A DNA stretch of 64,000 nt from Legionella beliardensis (GCF_900452395.1 NZ_UGNV01000001.1:1-64000), one strand, 5' to 3'. Positions 11,807-22,521 are shown, counted from the stretch's first letter. Program-made: numbers and translations. Notes: a model not told the origin generated them from the letters alone.

Positions 11807-14659
11807 ATGTCATTTTTTAAGAAAATAAAAGCAGGTTTACCCGCATTAGGTAAATTCAATGCCATTCCTGCTGGGATAATTGATAGAGCCTATTTAGAAG
11901 AGCCGAAAGGGTTTTTAAGTCATTTTGTGCGCTTTTTAAAAATTCGCCTAATTTATGCAGCGTTATTTATTCCGCTAAGTGTGATTGATTTAGTGGTATC
12001 AGGGCTCTTGGCTACACGTTATGCATTAGGAACGTTTTTCATATCAGATGATTTACAAGATAGCCGTTTAACACAGCAAAAAAAATATACCTCAATATTT
12101 AGTAAAAATTTATATTCTTTATTTGCCTCCCTCGTTGGTTTGGTTTTTCCTAAATTAGTTGCATTTTACTTTACTCCCGATAAAAGCACGACCACGGGCG
12201 TGGAAGCAGGCGGTAGTTATTATAAAGCTAACGAGGCTGAACTTAGGCAGCCTGAGACAGTTGAAGAACTGCAAGCTATTATCCTTAATGCCGCAGCAAC
12301 AAATACTACGATTATTCCCAAAGGCGCAGGACGTAGTCAAGGTAGGCAATTTATACCGGAGCAAGGTAAATCAGGACTTGTTATTGATTTAAGTAAATTT
12401 AACAGCGTAGAAATTCACACAACTGAAAAGATTGCCTATGTTGGTGCTGGCGCACGTTGGATAGATGTACAAAAAGAAGCAGATAAACATAAGTTGGCCC
12501 TAGATGTGATGCAAGCATCTAATGTGTTTTCTGCTGCAGGTTCCGTAGGCACTAATATTCATGGCTGGTCACATAAATCAGGTTTGCTTTCTAATACTAT
12601 TTTAGAAATGGAGATTATTAATGCAAAAGGTGAGCTTGAAACAGTTAAACCTGACCATCCTTTATTTAGTTTAATTGCAGGCGGATTAGGGCTTTTTGGT
12701 GTCATTACGCGTATTAAATTACAATTAGTGGACAATGAATTACTAACTGAAAAAAGCGTTGAAGTTCACTTAAAAGAGTACACAAATTATTTTTACCATA
12801 CTGTTTTACCTGAAGAAAAAACAAGGATGCATTTATATCGCTTATCCTTAGATCCTAAAAACTTATTAAGTTCAGGGGTTGCAGTTAATTATAATAAAGA
12901 TGGCGATAGCCCGCCTGTTCAGACAATACCTAACTTAGTAGAAGAGAATGATGGAGGCACGCGTTTTAACCGAATATTGATTAACTTAGCGCGCCGTATT
13001 GGTTGGATTAGGAAAAAATATTGGGAAGGGGAGCGTTCACGTCTGCTTGCTAATAATTCACCGGCATTAACTAGAAATGCGATTATGCAACCGCCTATTA
13101 ATGCTCTATTTAATCCGTCAGTGAGTGAAGCGGAATGGTTGCAAGAATACTTTGTGCCGCCTGAGCAATTAGCTGATTTCCTTGCTGCATTAGGGCAGTT
13201 GTTAATGGAAAATAAAGTTAATTTAATAAATGCTTCTGTTCGTTTTGTTAAGCAACACGACAAATCACCCTTATCTGTGGCACCTGATAGTGATCGCTTT
13301 GCTGTGGTACTTTGCTGGAATCAGTCTCTTCAGCTTGCTAAGACAGTTAAGGTTAAAAAATGGATACGTGAGGCGCAAGAACTAACCGTAAAACATGGTG
13401 GTGCTTACTATTTGCCCTATCAACATGTTTCTGCACCTGAAACATTTCACAGAGCCTATCCTAAAGCACCTGAGGTTTTGCAACTAAAGACAGCCATTGA
13501 TCCCCAAAACCGCTTTTCTAGTGGTTTTTATGAAAAGTATATAGCTATAAAACCTAAACAACCTGATCACTTTAGAGCAATTGTAGCCTCTGAAGAAACT
13601 AAAAAAGAATTTGCAGGTTTCCTTGAGAATGTTTTACAACGGGTAGAAACAAATAAGCTTTATGCGCTTTTAGAAGATATATTAACTTACAATGACACGC
13701 ATGATGAAATTTATGAGGAATTATGCCGTCGCTTACCAGAAATTATGCCCTCAGTCTTTGGAACAGGCCGCCGTATTTTAAATTCTTTAACTAGTATCAA
13801 AAAAGATTTGACTGAACAAGCTGTTCATCTTTTAGAAGATAGAAAAACAATCAATGGGCTCGTTGAGATAGGTTATCCGGGACGTTTTGTAAAAGGATTT
13901 AAAGATAATTTTAAAGTAAATGGGCCTGTTATTGCGGTGTATGAGCAGCAATCAGTAACCGATTACATTCAGACTGGTTTTCCAAGGCCTTATGATCAGT
14001 TTGCAAAACTTGATTATAAGGCCCCTAACCTTGCTAAATTGCCCAATAAAAGTGCTGATGTGATTACTTGTTATGTTGGGCTACATCACTTTCCTCAAGA
14101 TAAACTAGCTTCTTTTTTAAAAGATGTAAGACGAGTTTTACGTGATGGTGGCCATTTCTTATTAGTTGATCATGATGTAATTGATGAAAAATCCCTACAT
14201 ATGGCTCATATGGCACATAGTATTTTTAATGCTGTGAACGGTGTTAGTTTAGCAGAGGAACAGCAAGAAATTAGAAATTTTAGGCCAATGTCATATTGGC
14301 AAACATTATTAGCACAATATGGGTTAGGCTATGCTGTAGAGGGGCCAGAAGTTCCTTTAATTAGGGCAGGCGATCCAAGTCGAAATCGTATGGTCAGCTT
14401 TGTAAAAACAGCACCTGTGTTAGCAGTTCAATTGGTAGAGCGAGAGGAGAAAGAGGAAGCTGAGGAAAGCACGGCGGGATTAAATCCCAGGGTACAAACT
14501 GAACCTGCTCAAATTGGTGCATGGCGAGAGAAGAAAACGTTACCAAAAGTTGCTTCGTGGTCACAATTTAGTGTTCATAATTCTCAGTTACAGGATTCAG
14601 ATTTAGGGTTAAAGCGCTCAAAGTCAACTAATGACATGCAAGCAACCTGTTCAATGTAA
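11807..14659 (+). CDS. FAD-binding oxidase fused to SAM methyltransferase
   Basis: The 950-aa protein joins two enzyme modules. Residues about 40-125 contain two hydrophobic segments, suggesting membrane attachment. Residues about 149-320 are a PCMH/GlcD-type FAD-binding domain (IIPKGAGRSQGRQF, AGSVGTNIHGWSHKSG, GGLGLFGVITRIKLQL). The oxidase cap runs to a typical end DPQNRFSSGFY near 570, as in D-arabinono-1,4-lactone oxidase relatives. Residues about 685-860 are a class I methyltransferase with motif I VEIGYPGRF and a post-motif region GLHHFPQDKLASFLKDVRRVLRDGG. The last 90 residues are polar and low complexity. Substrates are unknown. It follows the preceding unknown gene by 10 bases. Confidence 0.8.
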   Translation: MSFFKKIKAGLPALGKFNAIPAGIIDRAYLEEPKGFLSHFVRFLKIRLIYAALFIPLSVIDLVVSGLLATRYALGTFFISDDLQDSRLTQQKKYTSIFSKNLYSLFASLVGLVFPKLVAFYFTPDKSTTTGVEAGGSYYKANEAELRQPETVEELQAIILNAAATNTTIIPKGAGRSQGRQFIPEQGKSGLVIDLSKFNSVEIHTTEKIAYVGAGARWIDVQKEADKHKLALDVMQASNVFSAAGSVGTNIHGWSHKSGLLSNTILEMEIINAKGELETVKPDHPLFSLIAGGLGLFGVITRIKLQLVDNELLTEKSVEVHLKEYTNYFYHTVLPEEKTRMHLYRLSLDPKNLLSSGVAVNYNKDGDSPPVQTIPNLVEENDGGTRFNRILINLARRIGWIRKKYWEGERSRLLANNSPALTRNAIMQPPINALFNPSVSEAEWLQEYFVPPEQLADFLAALGQLLMENKVNLINASVRFVKQHDKSPLSVAPDSDRFAVVLCWNQSLQLAKTVKVKKWIREAQELTVKHGGAYYLPYQHVSAPETFHRAYPKAPEVLQLKTAIDPQNRFSSGFYEKYIAIKPKQPDHFRAIVASEETKKEFAGFLENVLQRVETNKLYALLEDILTYNDTHDEIYEELCRRLPEIMPSVFGTGRRILNSLTSIKKDLTEQAVHLLEDRKTINGLVEIGYPGRFVKGFKDNFKVNGPVIAVYEQQSVTDYIQTGFPRPYDQFAKLDYKAPNLAKLPNKSADVITCYVGLHHFPQDKLASFLKDVRRVLRDGGHFLLVDHDVIDEKSLHMAHMAHSIFNAVNGVSLAEEQQEIRNFRPMSYWQTLLAQYGLGYAVEGPEVPLIRAGDPSRNRMVSFVKTAPVLAVQLVEREEKEEAEESTAGLNPRVQTEPAQIGAWREKKTLPKVASWSQFSVHNSQLQDSDLGLKRSKSTNDMQATCSM

Positions 14660-14704
14660 TAAATTAAGGCGCTGAAACTTGATACAAGAAATGTTAATGG
14701 GTAA

Positions 14705-15565
14705 TTAGTCTTCTAACATCTTTATTAATAACTCTTTTTTTGCTGCTGATAAAGATGTTAAAGATAAGCTTTGTAGAGATAAAAGTTTATAAAGAGGTAA
14801 CGTTGATAAATTTTCTTGTGCTTTTAAATGCTTGGCAATTGTCATGATATCACCTCTGACTAAAGGGCCGGTAAGGGCTGCTGATAGATCAGTAGTATGT
14901 TTGATATTATCAAGGCTAGTTTGTATTAAGCGAGTCGTTATCTGTTTGGCGTCTTGCTCTTTTATCCCTGCAGCCATAAAAAGTTCAATGGCTTGTGTTG
15001 CTAGTGTGACTAAATGGTTGGCGGCAAGAACAGCTGCAGCATGATAAATAGCTTTTTTATGAGGATTAATAGCAACTAAATTTGCCCCCAAGGGGTTAAA
15101 AAGGGTGGCTAAAACGTTTAAAGCGTATTCATCGCCTTCTATTGCGCAATCACACGCGCTAAATGCAGCTGGGTCAAGTAGTGTTTTTCTAAACGCTTTT
15201 AAAGGATGAAAATTAGCAATAAAACACCCTAGTTCTTGTAAAGGCCTTAAGATATCTGAGCTTAATACACCACTGCAATGAACGATAATGCTGCCAGGTA
15301 ACACTAATTTTTTATCGGCAAGTTCTAAAGCGATTTGTGCAATGATGTCATCAGGTGTGGTAATAAAGATTAAATCTGCTGGTGGTAAATCTGTTAAACA
15401 GGCTATAGCATGTCCTGCCTTAATTGCTAAGCACGCTTGTTTAGCATTTATAAATTGCTTACTTACAATCGCTTGTAGAGAAGCTTGCCCTGTTTTAATC
15501 AAGCTAATTGCCAGATTTTGGCCTAAACGGCCAGCGCCAATTACATTAAAACGGAAAGTGTGCAT
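14705..15565 (-). CDS. Rossmann-fold DUF2520 protein
   Basis: A 286-aa NAD(P)-binding protein related to pyrroline-5-carboxylate reductase and 6-phosphogluconate-type dehydrogenases. The N-terminal dinucleotide motif VIGAGRLGQNLA is at residues 8-19, the domain includes FITTPDDIIAQIA, and the family hallmark HCSGVLSSDIL and FHPLKAF follows. The helical C-terminal DUF2520 part contains HAAAVLAANHLVTL and a GPLVRGD motif, typical of the family. The true substrate is not established in this family. The gene is convergent with the oxidase-methyltransferase gene and stands alone. Confidence 0.85.
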   Translation of the reverse strand: MHTFRFNVIGAGRLGQNLAISLIKTGQASLQAIVSKQFINAKQACLAIKAGHAIACLTDLPPADLIFITTPDDIIAQIALELADKKLVLPGSIIVHCSGVLSSDILRPLQELGCFIANFHPLKAFRKTLLDPAAFSACDCAIEGDEYALNVLATLFNPLGANLVAINPHKKAIYHAAAVLAANHLVTLATQAIELFMAAGIKEQDAKQITTRLIQTSLDNIKHTTDLSAALTGPLVRGDIMTIAKHLKAQENLSTLPLYKLLSLQSLSLTSLSAAKKELLIKMLED

Positions 15566-16423
15566 TAACTAAATGCTACCTTACTATGTAAAATTTAAGT
15601 GACTAGATGTTAGCATAAATTGACAAAGCGCTTATTAAAAATCAATTAATTTACTACACTCTCGGACTGGTCACTTAAAAATCAGTATCAATAAAGTTTT
15701 AATTCTACTAAAACCCTGTTCCAAAGTATTTAGCCCGTGTTTACTTTGTCTTTAAGGCTTTATTCCGCCAGCAATAAGAAATTAGCAAGAATTACTAACA
15801 GGCATCTTTAAATCTTGATAAAAGTAGAGAAATAGTGGCATTATTAATCCCAGTAAAGAGGGGCAGATTTTTTAAAAGCTATAAGTACAATAGAAGTAAA
15901 ATCTTATAAACTAAAAGCTCGCCTTAAGCAAAAAATCACCGAACTTAGCTACGATATACATGAACAGCTCACTAATTTCACTTATTAGTAACAGCTAATA
16001 TGGCAAATGTTTATCATATTTCTGTTTAAGAGGTTTCTTTTAAGCGAACTGCCCTAGGAGAATCAATAAGGATGTTAGGTATTGAGATTATGGGTCAATT
16101 TAAGCAGGTTATAATAGTTAATAACTTATTTGTTTTATCTTTAATTTCAAGTATGGCTCAATAAAACTGTTTATACAGGTTAAAAATTTGTCATCATTTA
16201 TAGAAAATGATGCTAATATTTTATTAGAGTTGGCTGTGTTTAAAGTGTTAATTTTTAAACAAATTTATTTTAAATTAAACATTGGCGATCAGCGAATGAG
16301 CAGTATGTTGTTAATTATTTTTAAGTTAAAGCATTTTTGTTATTAGAAATACTATTGAACAAATCTGCATTTTCTGCTTAATATGAATATTCTGCTGATA
16401 CCAGAAGATAAGGAAATAAAGCC
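15566..16423. other. Long AT-rich intergenic stretch with possible gene remnant
   Basis: About 860 bp without an intact gene. At roughly 15864-15989 the plus strand stays open for some 40 codons, with a coding-like composition (LKARLKQKITELSYDIHEQL), and ends in TAG. It lacks a start codon, so it may be the tail of a decayed gene. A CTTAATAT sequence at 16377-16384 resembles one half of a PmrA box but is a single copy. No RNA gene or terminator is convincing. Confidence 0.4.
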
Positions 16424-19189
16424 ATGCCTCTGCCAAGTAAGGCTTTACGATATGACGATTTAATTCTGAAAAGCGCCGGAGAAGTAGTACCTACCTCAGG
16501 GCATGAAGTTTTCAAGGTTGAATTTTTCGACGCAGCTGGTGAAAAAAAATTAGGATTTTATAAACCACTCTCATCGACATACCCTCGTATTTTAGCTGAA
16601 TACTCAGTTGCTACCAGTGTTTTTATGGGGACTCTATTAGATAGAGTGGCTGAGGAGCGTTTGGTACTCAATGAACACGATGAAGTAATTGGTAGTGTAT
16701 CTATCGCTATTCCAAATTTTAAACCTCTACAGCAGTGGACTGAGCCAACACCTGCCGACCCCCATGAAAGAGAACGCGTTTGCCCTAGTGTAGAAACGTT
16801 ACTTTACGATAACTTTGCTGAATTATTATTGATGTTATTGTTAATTGGCGAAGATGATGGGCATCCTGGTAATGTCTCTGCTATGGGGCTGATTGATGGT
16901 GATATGCGCTTATACTATGTTACGCATATCATGAAAGGTGGCCGCTTAAGTGATCTTTTGAAAGATGCGCCGGAAATATTAATGCGTTTAAGAGGGAGTC
17001 TTTTTGATAACTTCCCTAATTCATTACCAGCAACACATTCCCCAGCGCATACGATTCCTTCCAATGGCAATGTCGCTAAAATTTATAAAAATTACGCTGA
17101 ATTTCAAAAGTTAGCAGCAAATCCTTCGCTATTGACTAAAGATGGACCTGTTTCATTTCAAGATCAGCTGTTTCATGCCTTATTAAAGCAATTGATTATT
17201 TTTGATCCTCAATTATTGCGTGCACGACTTGAACATTATTTTGGTGATAGAAAATTTGATTATTCATGTCTAGATGAACAACAAAGAGCCGAATTGAAGA
17301 GGGTACACCCTACTTTTTTTCAGCCAGAATTTGAACAAAATGAAACGTTTGTTGATCATATTATGAAAGTTTTTTACGATAGATATCAACAATTATATCG
17401 AGCTGCAGTTTTTTACCCCGGATGTCCAAAAAATGACAGCGGTGTGGCTGTTGTTGCCTTTAATGATTACTTACGAAATAAGCCGTCTGCGGTGCAGCAA
17501 ATTATAGCGCAAGCAGAAGAAAAAAATAGCAGAATGGACAAGGCTTGGAAGTATAAGAAAGAAACTCATAGCGCTAGTAATAATAGCTCTAACAATGAAA
17601 GCTTTATTCACATAGAGAAGCCGTCGATAGAGATTGATAAATTTTTATTTGATCCATCAGCGCGGTTTGATCCTGTCAAAATAAAGCAACGATATCACCA
17701 AGTTTGGCGTGATTCACTTATTTTCTTAATCAAAGACAGCCTATCGCATGCAAAACGGCTAGCTAAAGAGCTAGTAGATGAGCTACGTATCACGCCTATT
17801 GTCTCATCGCAAGTAGAAAAGCCAGTACTCACAACAGATGACGCAGAATTAACAAAAGCACTTCAGCTTTTAGATAGTGACTTAGATAGTGAATCAATTT
17901 CAATTGACTGTGACAAAAACAATAGTCTCTTGCTAGGTGTGAAAGATTTAATTAAATTTAGAGATGCTTTAAAGTCGGCTGCATTTAATTATTATAATTT
18001 AGAAATCCATGAGCTAACAGTTGAAAAAAACCAAGAATTTTGCCGGTTAGTTTCAGATGCCATACTTAATTATGAGAGCAATATCTATACTCATTTATCT
18101 GGCACGCAGTGGTCTAAAAAATTTGGCGAGCTTATGAATAAGATCTTAAACTTCTATGGCAATTTTAATTTTCAGAGACATTTAAGTTCGCCAGACTCAC
18201 CTATTGAAACGAAAGATAAATACAATTATGCGCAGCTCTTAAAGATTCCACATACAAATCCAGAGGTAAGATCAGAAGCTATCAAGGCCTTATTTGATTG
18301 GGTTAATAAGCTAAATAAAGATACGTTTAATGGAATAATCTCGACTATTATTGCTGAGTATTATTCCCCAAGCTCATTAAACCCGCTTGCCAGTCGTCAT
18401 CGAGAGGAACCGGTGACTCAATACTTAAAAGTCAGTAAGGAAGATAACGCTAATAAATTGGCATATATTCTAAGTACAGGGGGGCATAGTAGTACTTCCT
18501 TAAATACACAGTTAATAAAATATTTAATGAAATTATTTGTCTCCAAGACTATTCAGTCCTATACCGTTGGTGGTATTGAGGATAAAACAATTGGTGCTAT
18601 CGATGTTAATTTAAGTAGTGTTGAATATGCCTGTGAACAGGGTAAGTTTAATGAAAATGAATATACTTTACATGCTATTCAATATGCGAAAACCGATCCT
18701 CGGTTTACCCATTTATATTCTACGAGTTCACTAGCACGCTTTAATCAATGGATGTATAAATGGGTTGCAGGCTTAGTGAGCTCGGATTTTGAAAGTATAA
18801 TTAGGCAGGCGCTAACACAATATGAGCCTTACGCTTGGAATTGGTTTAGTAAAAAAGGCCGTGGTGACGAAGTAAGAACTGTTCTAAAGAACAAGTCTCT
18901 CTCAAATGCAGGCTTACTTGCTTATATATTTTCTCGCGGTGAAACCAACGATAGCTCATTTAATAGTAAGTTATTTAGTTTACTATTAAATAGGATGCAA
19001 ATGGCTATCGCAATGAGTAGCGAGCCTGAACCTGATGCTCAACTTGTTTTGAAAGTAGCAATGGCTCCAGAACATATACAATACTATTTAAAATCGTTAG
19101 CCGATTATGCAAAGGGTCAATCTTATGAAGAGCGCCCTGCTATAACAGGGCACACAGAAAAGACTGATTCACTGTCCCTTGCGGTTTGA
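16424..19189 (+). CDS. Large orphan protein with kinase-like motif, possible effector
   Basis: The 921-aa product has no signal peptide or membrane segment. The N-terminal ~200 residues look like a kinase-fold domain. GFYKPLSSTYPRILAEYSVA offers a candidate ATP-binding lysine, and GEDDGHPGNV near residue 145 matches the D-x-H-x-x-N catalytic-loop pattern of phosphoinositide kinases and related folds. A normal activation-loop Asp is not obvious afterwards. The rest is helical and of unknown fold. The C-terminus is polar and acidic (YEERPAITGHTEKTD), reminiscent of Dot/Icm substrates of Legionella. Function is inference only. The 3' end overlaps the convergent neighbour by 21 bp. The ATG has an AAGGAA ribosome binding site. 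Confidence 0.6.
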   Translation: MPLPSKALRYDDLILKSAGEVVPTSGHEVFKVEFFDAAGEKKLGFYKPLSSTYPRILAEYSVATSVFMGTLLDRVAEERLVLNEHDEVIGSVSIAIPNFKPLQQWTEPTPADPHERERVCPSVETLLYDNFAELLLMLLLIGEDDGHPGNVSAMGLIDGDMRLYYVTHIMKGGRLSDLLKDAPEILMRLRGSLFDNFPNSLPATHSPAHTIPSNGNVAKIYKNYAEFQKLAANPSLLTKDGPVSFQDQLFHALLKQLIIFDPQLLRARLEHYFGDRKFDYSCLDEQQRAELKRVHPTFFQPEFEQNETFVDHIMKVFYDRYQQLYRAAVFYPGCPKNDSGVAVVAFNDYLRNKPSAVQQIIAQAEEKNSRMDKAWKYKKETHSASNNSSNNESFIHIEKPSIEIDKFLFDPSARFDPVKIKQRYHQVWRDSLIFLIKDSLSHAKRLAKELVDELRITPIVSSQVEKPVLTTDDAELTKALQLLDSDLDSESISIDCDKNNSLLLGVKDLIKFRDALKSAAFNYYNLEIHELTVEKNQEFCRLVSDAILNYESNIYTHLSGTQWSKKFGELMNKILNFYGNFNFQRHLSSPDSPIETKDKYNYAQLLKIPHTNPEVRSEAIKALFDWVNKLNKDTFNGIISTIIAEYYSPSSLNPLASRHREEPVTQYLKVSKEDNANKLAYILSTGGHSSTSLNTQLIKYLMKLFVSKTIQSYTVGGIEDKTIGAIDVNLSSVEYACEQGKFNENEYTLHAIQYAKTDPRFTHLYSTSSLARFNQWMYKWVAGLVSSDFESIIRQALTQYEPYAWNWFSKKGRGDEVRTVLKNKSLSNAGLLAYIFSRGETNDSSFNSKLFSLLLNRMQMAIAMSSEPEPDAQLVLKVAMAPEHIQYYLKSLADYAKGQSYEERPAITGHTEKTDSLSLAV

Positions 19190-21337
19190 TAAAGGTATAG
19201 ATTCTAAACATGATCTATCTTTAATAATAGACTTAATTAAGTAGTCAATGTCTTTAGTCAGTTCTTGTAAGGCGTTAAGATCATGTTTAGTAGGCTTTAA
19301 TTTAGCTTGTAATGTTTGTAGCTCATCATCGTAAAGCTCAATATGCCCTTGCCAATCAGTAGGTGCGGTTAATGCCGCATGTGTTGCAACAGACAATTTA
19401 TCAGCAGCATGCGCTAACGAGAGCGTAAAATCTTCTTTATTAACTTCTTCCTCATTCGTCTCATTTTCCTGTTGATGCAGCTTATCATAAATTATTTTTA
19501 TTACTAAAAAGCAAGTTGGTAGTAAAAGAATAAAGCCGGCTATCCAAATAACGGTGTTATCATTTTGACTGGCTATGACAGGAGTAGTTGGCTCGTTAGA
19601 AGATATTAAAGGTCGATAAGGTCTAATGGGCGCTGGGCACATTTGGGGCGTTGAATTTAAGGTTAAAGGTAATATTTGCTGGGATAAAGGTTGTGGCTTA
19701 GGGTGTTTTGCTGGCTTAAATAAACTATTATGGGCATGGGCGGTACGTGCAGGTTTTTTTACTTTTTCTACGTTTACACGCTTGGCACTAGGAAGCGTGT
19801 CTTTGGCTTCAATAAGCTTCTCTTCTACGGGCGCTATGGATTTGGGCATTACTGGCAAACCTTGGACAATACGCTGTTGATTAACCCAAGCGTGCATAGA
19901 ATCCATAAGTTGCTCAGTTAACTGCTTAACATTGGTCACTAACTGCAATTGGTCATTATAATTACTATGCTGGTTTAGATGGTTAACAACTTGATTAACT
20001 TGCTCAAGTAATTCGTTACTAGCTTGGTGTAAATCACTAGGAGACGTCGCAAAACGAGCCAAGTTATCTTGATTTAAAATAAAATTATCAATAGTCGTTT
20101 GTCGTTTTTTGACGACTTTATCCCACCAAGTTAAATCTTGTTTATCTTGAATAAATTGATGATAAGCGCGGGTATTTGCATCTAAAATAAGCAAAATATT
20201 TTTTTCTGAGTGCTGAATGAATTGCTCAATACTTTGTAATAAATGTTGCATCTCTTCGCGAAATTGCAATAACGTGAATACCTCACCTGCTTGATCAAAA
20301 ACTTGTAAAAGCCTATCTAAAATTGTTTGAAAACGTACTATTTCTTGTAAGTCCGTAATACTCTGACCATAAGCTGTTTTGACTGATGCTGGGAGTGAAT
20401 GAATAAGTTTAAAATCAGGACAATTTTCTAACATTTGCTCATCAAGAGTGACTGGTAAAAGGGTTGGTTGTATTGCAAAATCGGTAATTGCATCATTTGA
20501 AACCATTGCGCACGCTTTGGCGGCTAATGTTGGAAACGCGGCTTTGGCGTCTAACGCTTGCTCATCATTTTTAAATTGCTCCCAGTATGGGTGTGGGTTA
20601 ACTGGATCTTTTGCTAAGGCAAAATGCAATATAGTATGTCGTAATTCTGCAACTTTATTAAGTTGTTGCTTGACAGAATAAAGACGTTTTTTTAACTGTT
20701 GGGTTAACAGCGTATGAATAATTTCAGCTTCTACATTCATTTCAATACCATACCGGCAATCTGCTAAAAATAAGCGATCACTGCCATAGGTAGGTGGTAT
20801 ATGGATTTCTATAGCGCGCAAGTAGTGGCGCAATAATTGTAATTGCTGGGCAACATAGGTAGGATTTTCAATCACAGCAAGGCGTTTTAACATCTGCGCA
20901 ACATCAAGCAGCACGTAATTCATGGGTTGATTAAAATATTCAGCTGATAACTGACTATTACGAATTAGTAAATAATCACCAATATGACGCATGAGAGTAC
21001 TTAGCCCTGGCCAATTTAAACGCTGGCTTTCAATTAAGCTAATATGAAAATCATCCAAGCTAAGTTCATGCCGTGGACGATATTCATTATTTAAAAACCA
21101 AGCATTTTCGTTTTCATTAATAAAGGCAACGTCGTTATTTTCAGAAAACCAGCTGTCACTGGTTTGTAATAATTCTTGATCAAGTCCGCTAGCTGCTCGT
21201 GCAGTAAGAATACGCTGCCTAAACTGTAATTCAGTTTGCAGATAGCAATTTTCACGATGCAGGGGCCAGCCAAAAAGACCAAATCGTGATTGAGCTGGCA
21301 TTGGGCGGTATGTTAACTTATGATGTCCCTCACGCAT
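19169..21337 (-). CDS. Large orphan protein with C-terminal membrane anchor
   Basis: A 722-aa protein of unknown function. Residues about 1-480 are helical with likely coiled coils. Residues about 500-590 are basic and proline-rich. One transmembrane segment (WIAGFILLLPTCFLVIKII) lies near 600-620, followed by a charged tail of about 100 residues. There is no signal peptide, so it would be tail-anchored or an exported effector. The start is supported by a strong ribosome binding site AGGAGG five bases before the ATG. The 3' end overlaps the convergent 921-aa gene by 21 bp. Nothing recognisable was found in the 332-bp gap upstream, before psd. Confidence 0.6.
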   Translation of the reverse strand: MREGHHKLTYRPMPAQSRFGLFGWPLHRENCYLQTELQFRQRILTARAASGLDQELLQTSDSWFSENNDVAFINENENAWFLNNEYRPRHELSLDDFHISLIESQRLNWPGLSTLMRHIGDYLLIRNSQLSAEYFNQPMNYVLLDVAQMLKRLAVIENPTYVAQQLQLLRHYLRAIEIHIPPTYGSDRLFLADCRYGIEMNVEAEIIHTLLTQQLKKRLYSVKQQLNKVAELRHTILHFALAKDPVNPHPYWEQFKNDEQALDAKAAFPTLAAKACAMVSNDAITDFAIQPTLLPVTLDEQMLENCPDFKLIHSLPASVKTAYGQSITDLQEIVRFQTILDRLLQVFDQAGEVFTLLQFREEMQHLLQSIEQFIQHSEKNILLILDANTRAYHQFIQDKQDLTWWDKVVKKRQTTIDNFILNQDNLARFATSPSDLHQASNELLEQVNQVVNHLNQHSNYNDQLQLVTNVKQLTEQLMDSMHAWVNQQRIVQGLPVMPKSIAPVEEKLIEAKDTLPSAKRVNVEKVKKPARTAHAHNSLFKPAKHPKPQPLSQQILPLTLNSTPQMCPAPIRPYRPLISSNEPTTPVIASQNDNTVIWIAGFILLLPTCFLVIKIIYDKLHQQENETNEEEVNKEDFTLSLAHAADKLSVATHAALTAPTDWQGHIELYDDELQTLQAKLKPTKHDLNALQELTKDIDYLIKSIIKDRSCLESIPLSNRKGQ

Positions 21338-21669
21338 AAAAACCTCCTGTTAATATTAATTGGGCATATAATTTCCTTTAAACAAAATCAGTTAAGACAG
21401 TTTACTAAATGAGTAATGAGAGTAATTCGTTATCTGCTTTTCATTTGTAAAAGCGGGACAATAAGCTGGCTCAATCAAGCGATTGATATTCTTGATGAAG
21501 CTTATTATTGAGTTTCTTAAGTTTTTTAGTCTATTATTAATTAGCCATATATTGCTGCCATTGTAAATATTTAATCTTAGAAACTTCGTATGAGTGGCTG
21601 CAATGCATGAAACATGACAAGGAGACTTTTTTCGGGTTATGATGCGTTACACTTTTATTGATGTTAATT

Positions 21670-22521
21670 ATGTTTACTGATTACCTAAAAACTTTACCGC
21701 AGTATCTTACGCCAAAACATACCTTAACTAATTTTGCAGGCTTGCTTGCGGCAGTTAAAGTCCCTATGATTAAAAATCATTTAATACGTCGTTTTGTAAA
21801 AAAATATGACGTAATAATGAGTGATGCCTGTGAAGAAAATCCACTGAATTACGCCTGCTTTAATGACTTCTTTATTAGACAATTAAAGCCAGGTAAAAGG
21901 CCTTTAGCAGCGGCAGATATCGTGTCGCCTGTTGATGGAGTAATAAGTGAATTAGGGGAAATTAAAAAAGGCCAGATTCTGCAGGCCAAAGGCCGCTATT
22001 ATACCGTTGAAGAGTTTTTAGCATGCGATAAACAATTAAGCGACCAATTTATTTCTGGGCGGTTTGCGACTTTGTACTTGTCGCCTAAAGATTATCATCG
22101 CGTGCATATGCCAATGACTGCAACGTTGCGCCATATGGTTTACCTACCAGGAAAATTATTTTCAGTCCAACCAACAACTGCTCGTGTTGTGCGTAAGTTA
22201 TTTGCCCGTAATGAGCGATTAGTTGCCTTTTATGATACTGAGGCAGGTCTTATGGCCATGGTACTCGTTGGGGCAACGATTGTCGGAGCAATTGGTACAA
22301 GTTGGTTAGGTGACCTTCAGCGTGCTAAAAAACAGCAGTATTTTAGTTATCTTGATAAACCTAAAGTCTTACATCAAGGTGACGAAATGGGTTACTTTAA
22401 GCTAGGATCAACCGTGGTATTGCTTTTTGCTAATGGCCAACAAGTCCACTGGCTTGACGGTTTAAAGGCAGGTGACACGATTCAATACGGACAAGCATTA
22501 GGTAAGATAATCACAGCTTAA
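21670..22521 (+). CDS. psd: Phosphatidylserine decarboxylase
   Basis: Psd converts phosphatidylserine to phosphatidylethanolamine at the inner membrane. The protein self-cleaves to give a pyruvoyl group; the cleavage motif LGST is present near residue 250 ([11 protein letters not shown]). Other family motifs are [23 protein letters not shown] and [13 protein letters not shown] choose ATG 21670 ([13 protein letters not shown]), giving 283 aa like E. coli Psd. TTG 21658 and ATG 21661 are in-frame alternatives. An AAGGAG at 21619-21624 is too far upstream to serve any of them well, so the start is uncertain. Confidence 0.95.
   Translation: MFTDYLKTLPQYLTPKHTLTNFAGLLAAVKVPMIKNHLIRRFVKKYDVIMSDACEENPLNYACFNDFFIRQLKPGKRPLAAADIVSPVDGVISELGEIKKGQILQAKGRYYTVEEFLACDKQLSDQFISGRFATLYLSPKDYHRVHMPMTATLRHMVYLPGKLFSVQPTTARVVRKLFARNERLVAFYDTEAGLMAMVLVGATIVGAIGTSWLGDLQRAKKQQYFSYLDKPKVLHQGDEMGYFKLGSTVVLLFANGQQVHWLDGLKAGDTIQYGQALGKIITA

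Noticed and set aside
21639-21680. 13-codon upstream frame before psd
   Set aside because: Its AAGGAG is 14 bases from the ATG, too far for efficient initiation, and no attenuator hairpin follows.
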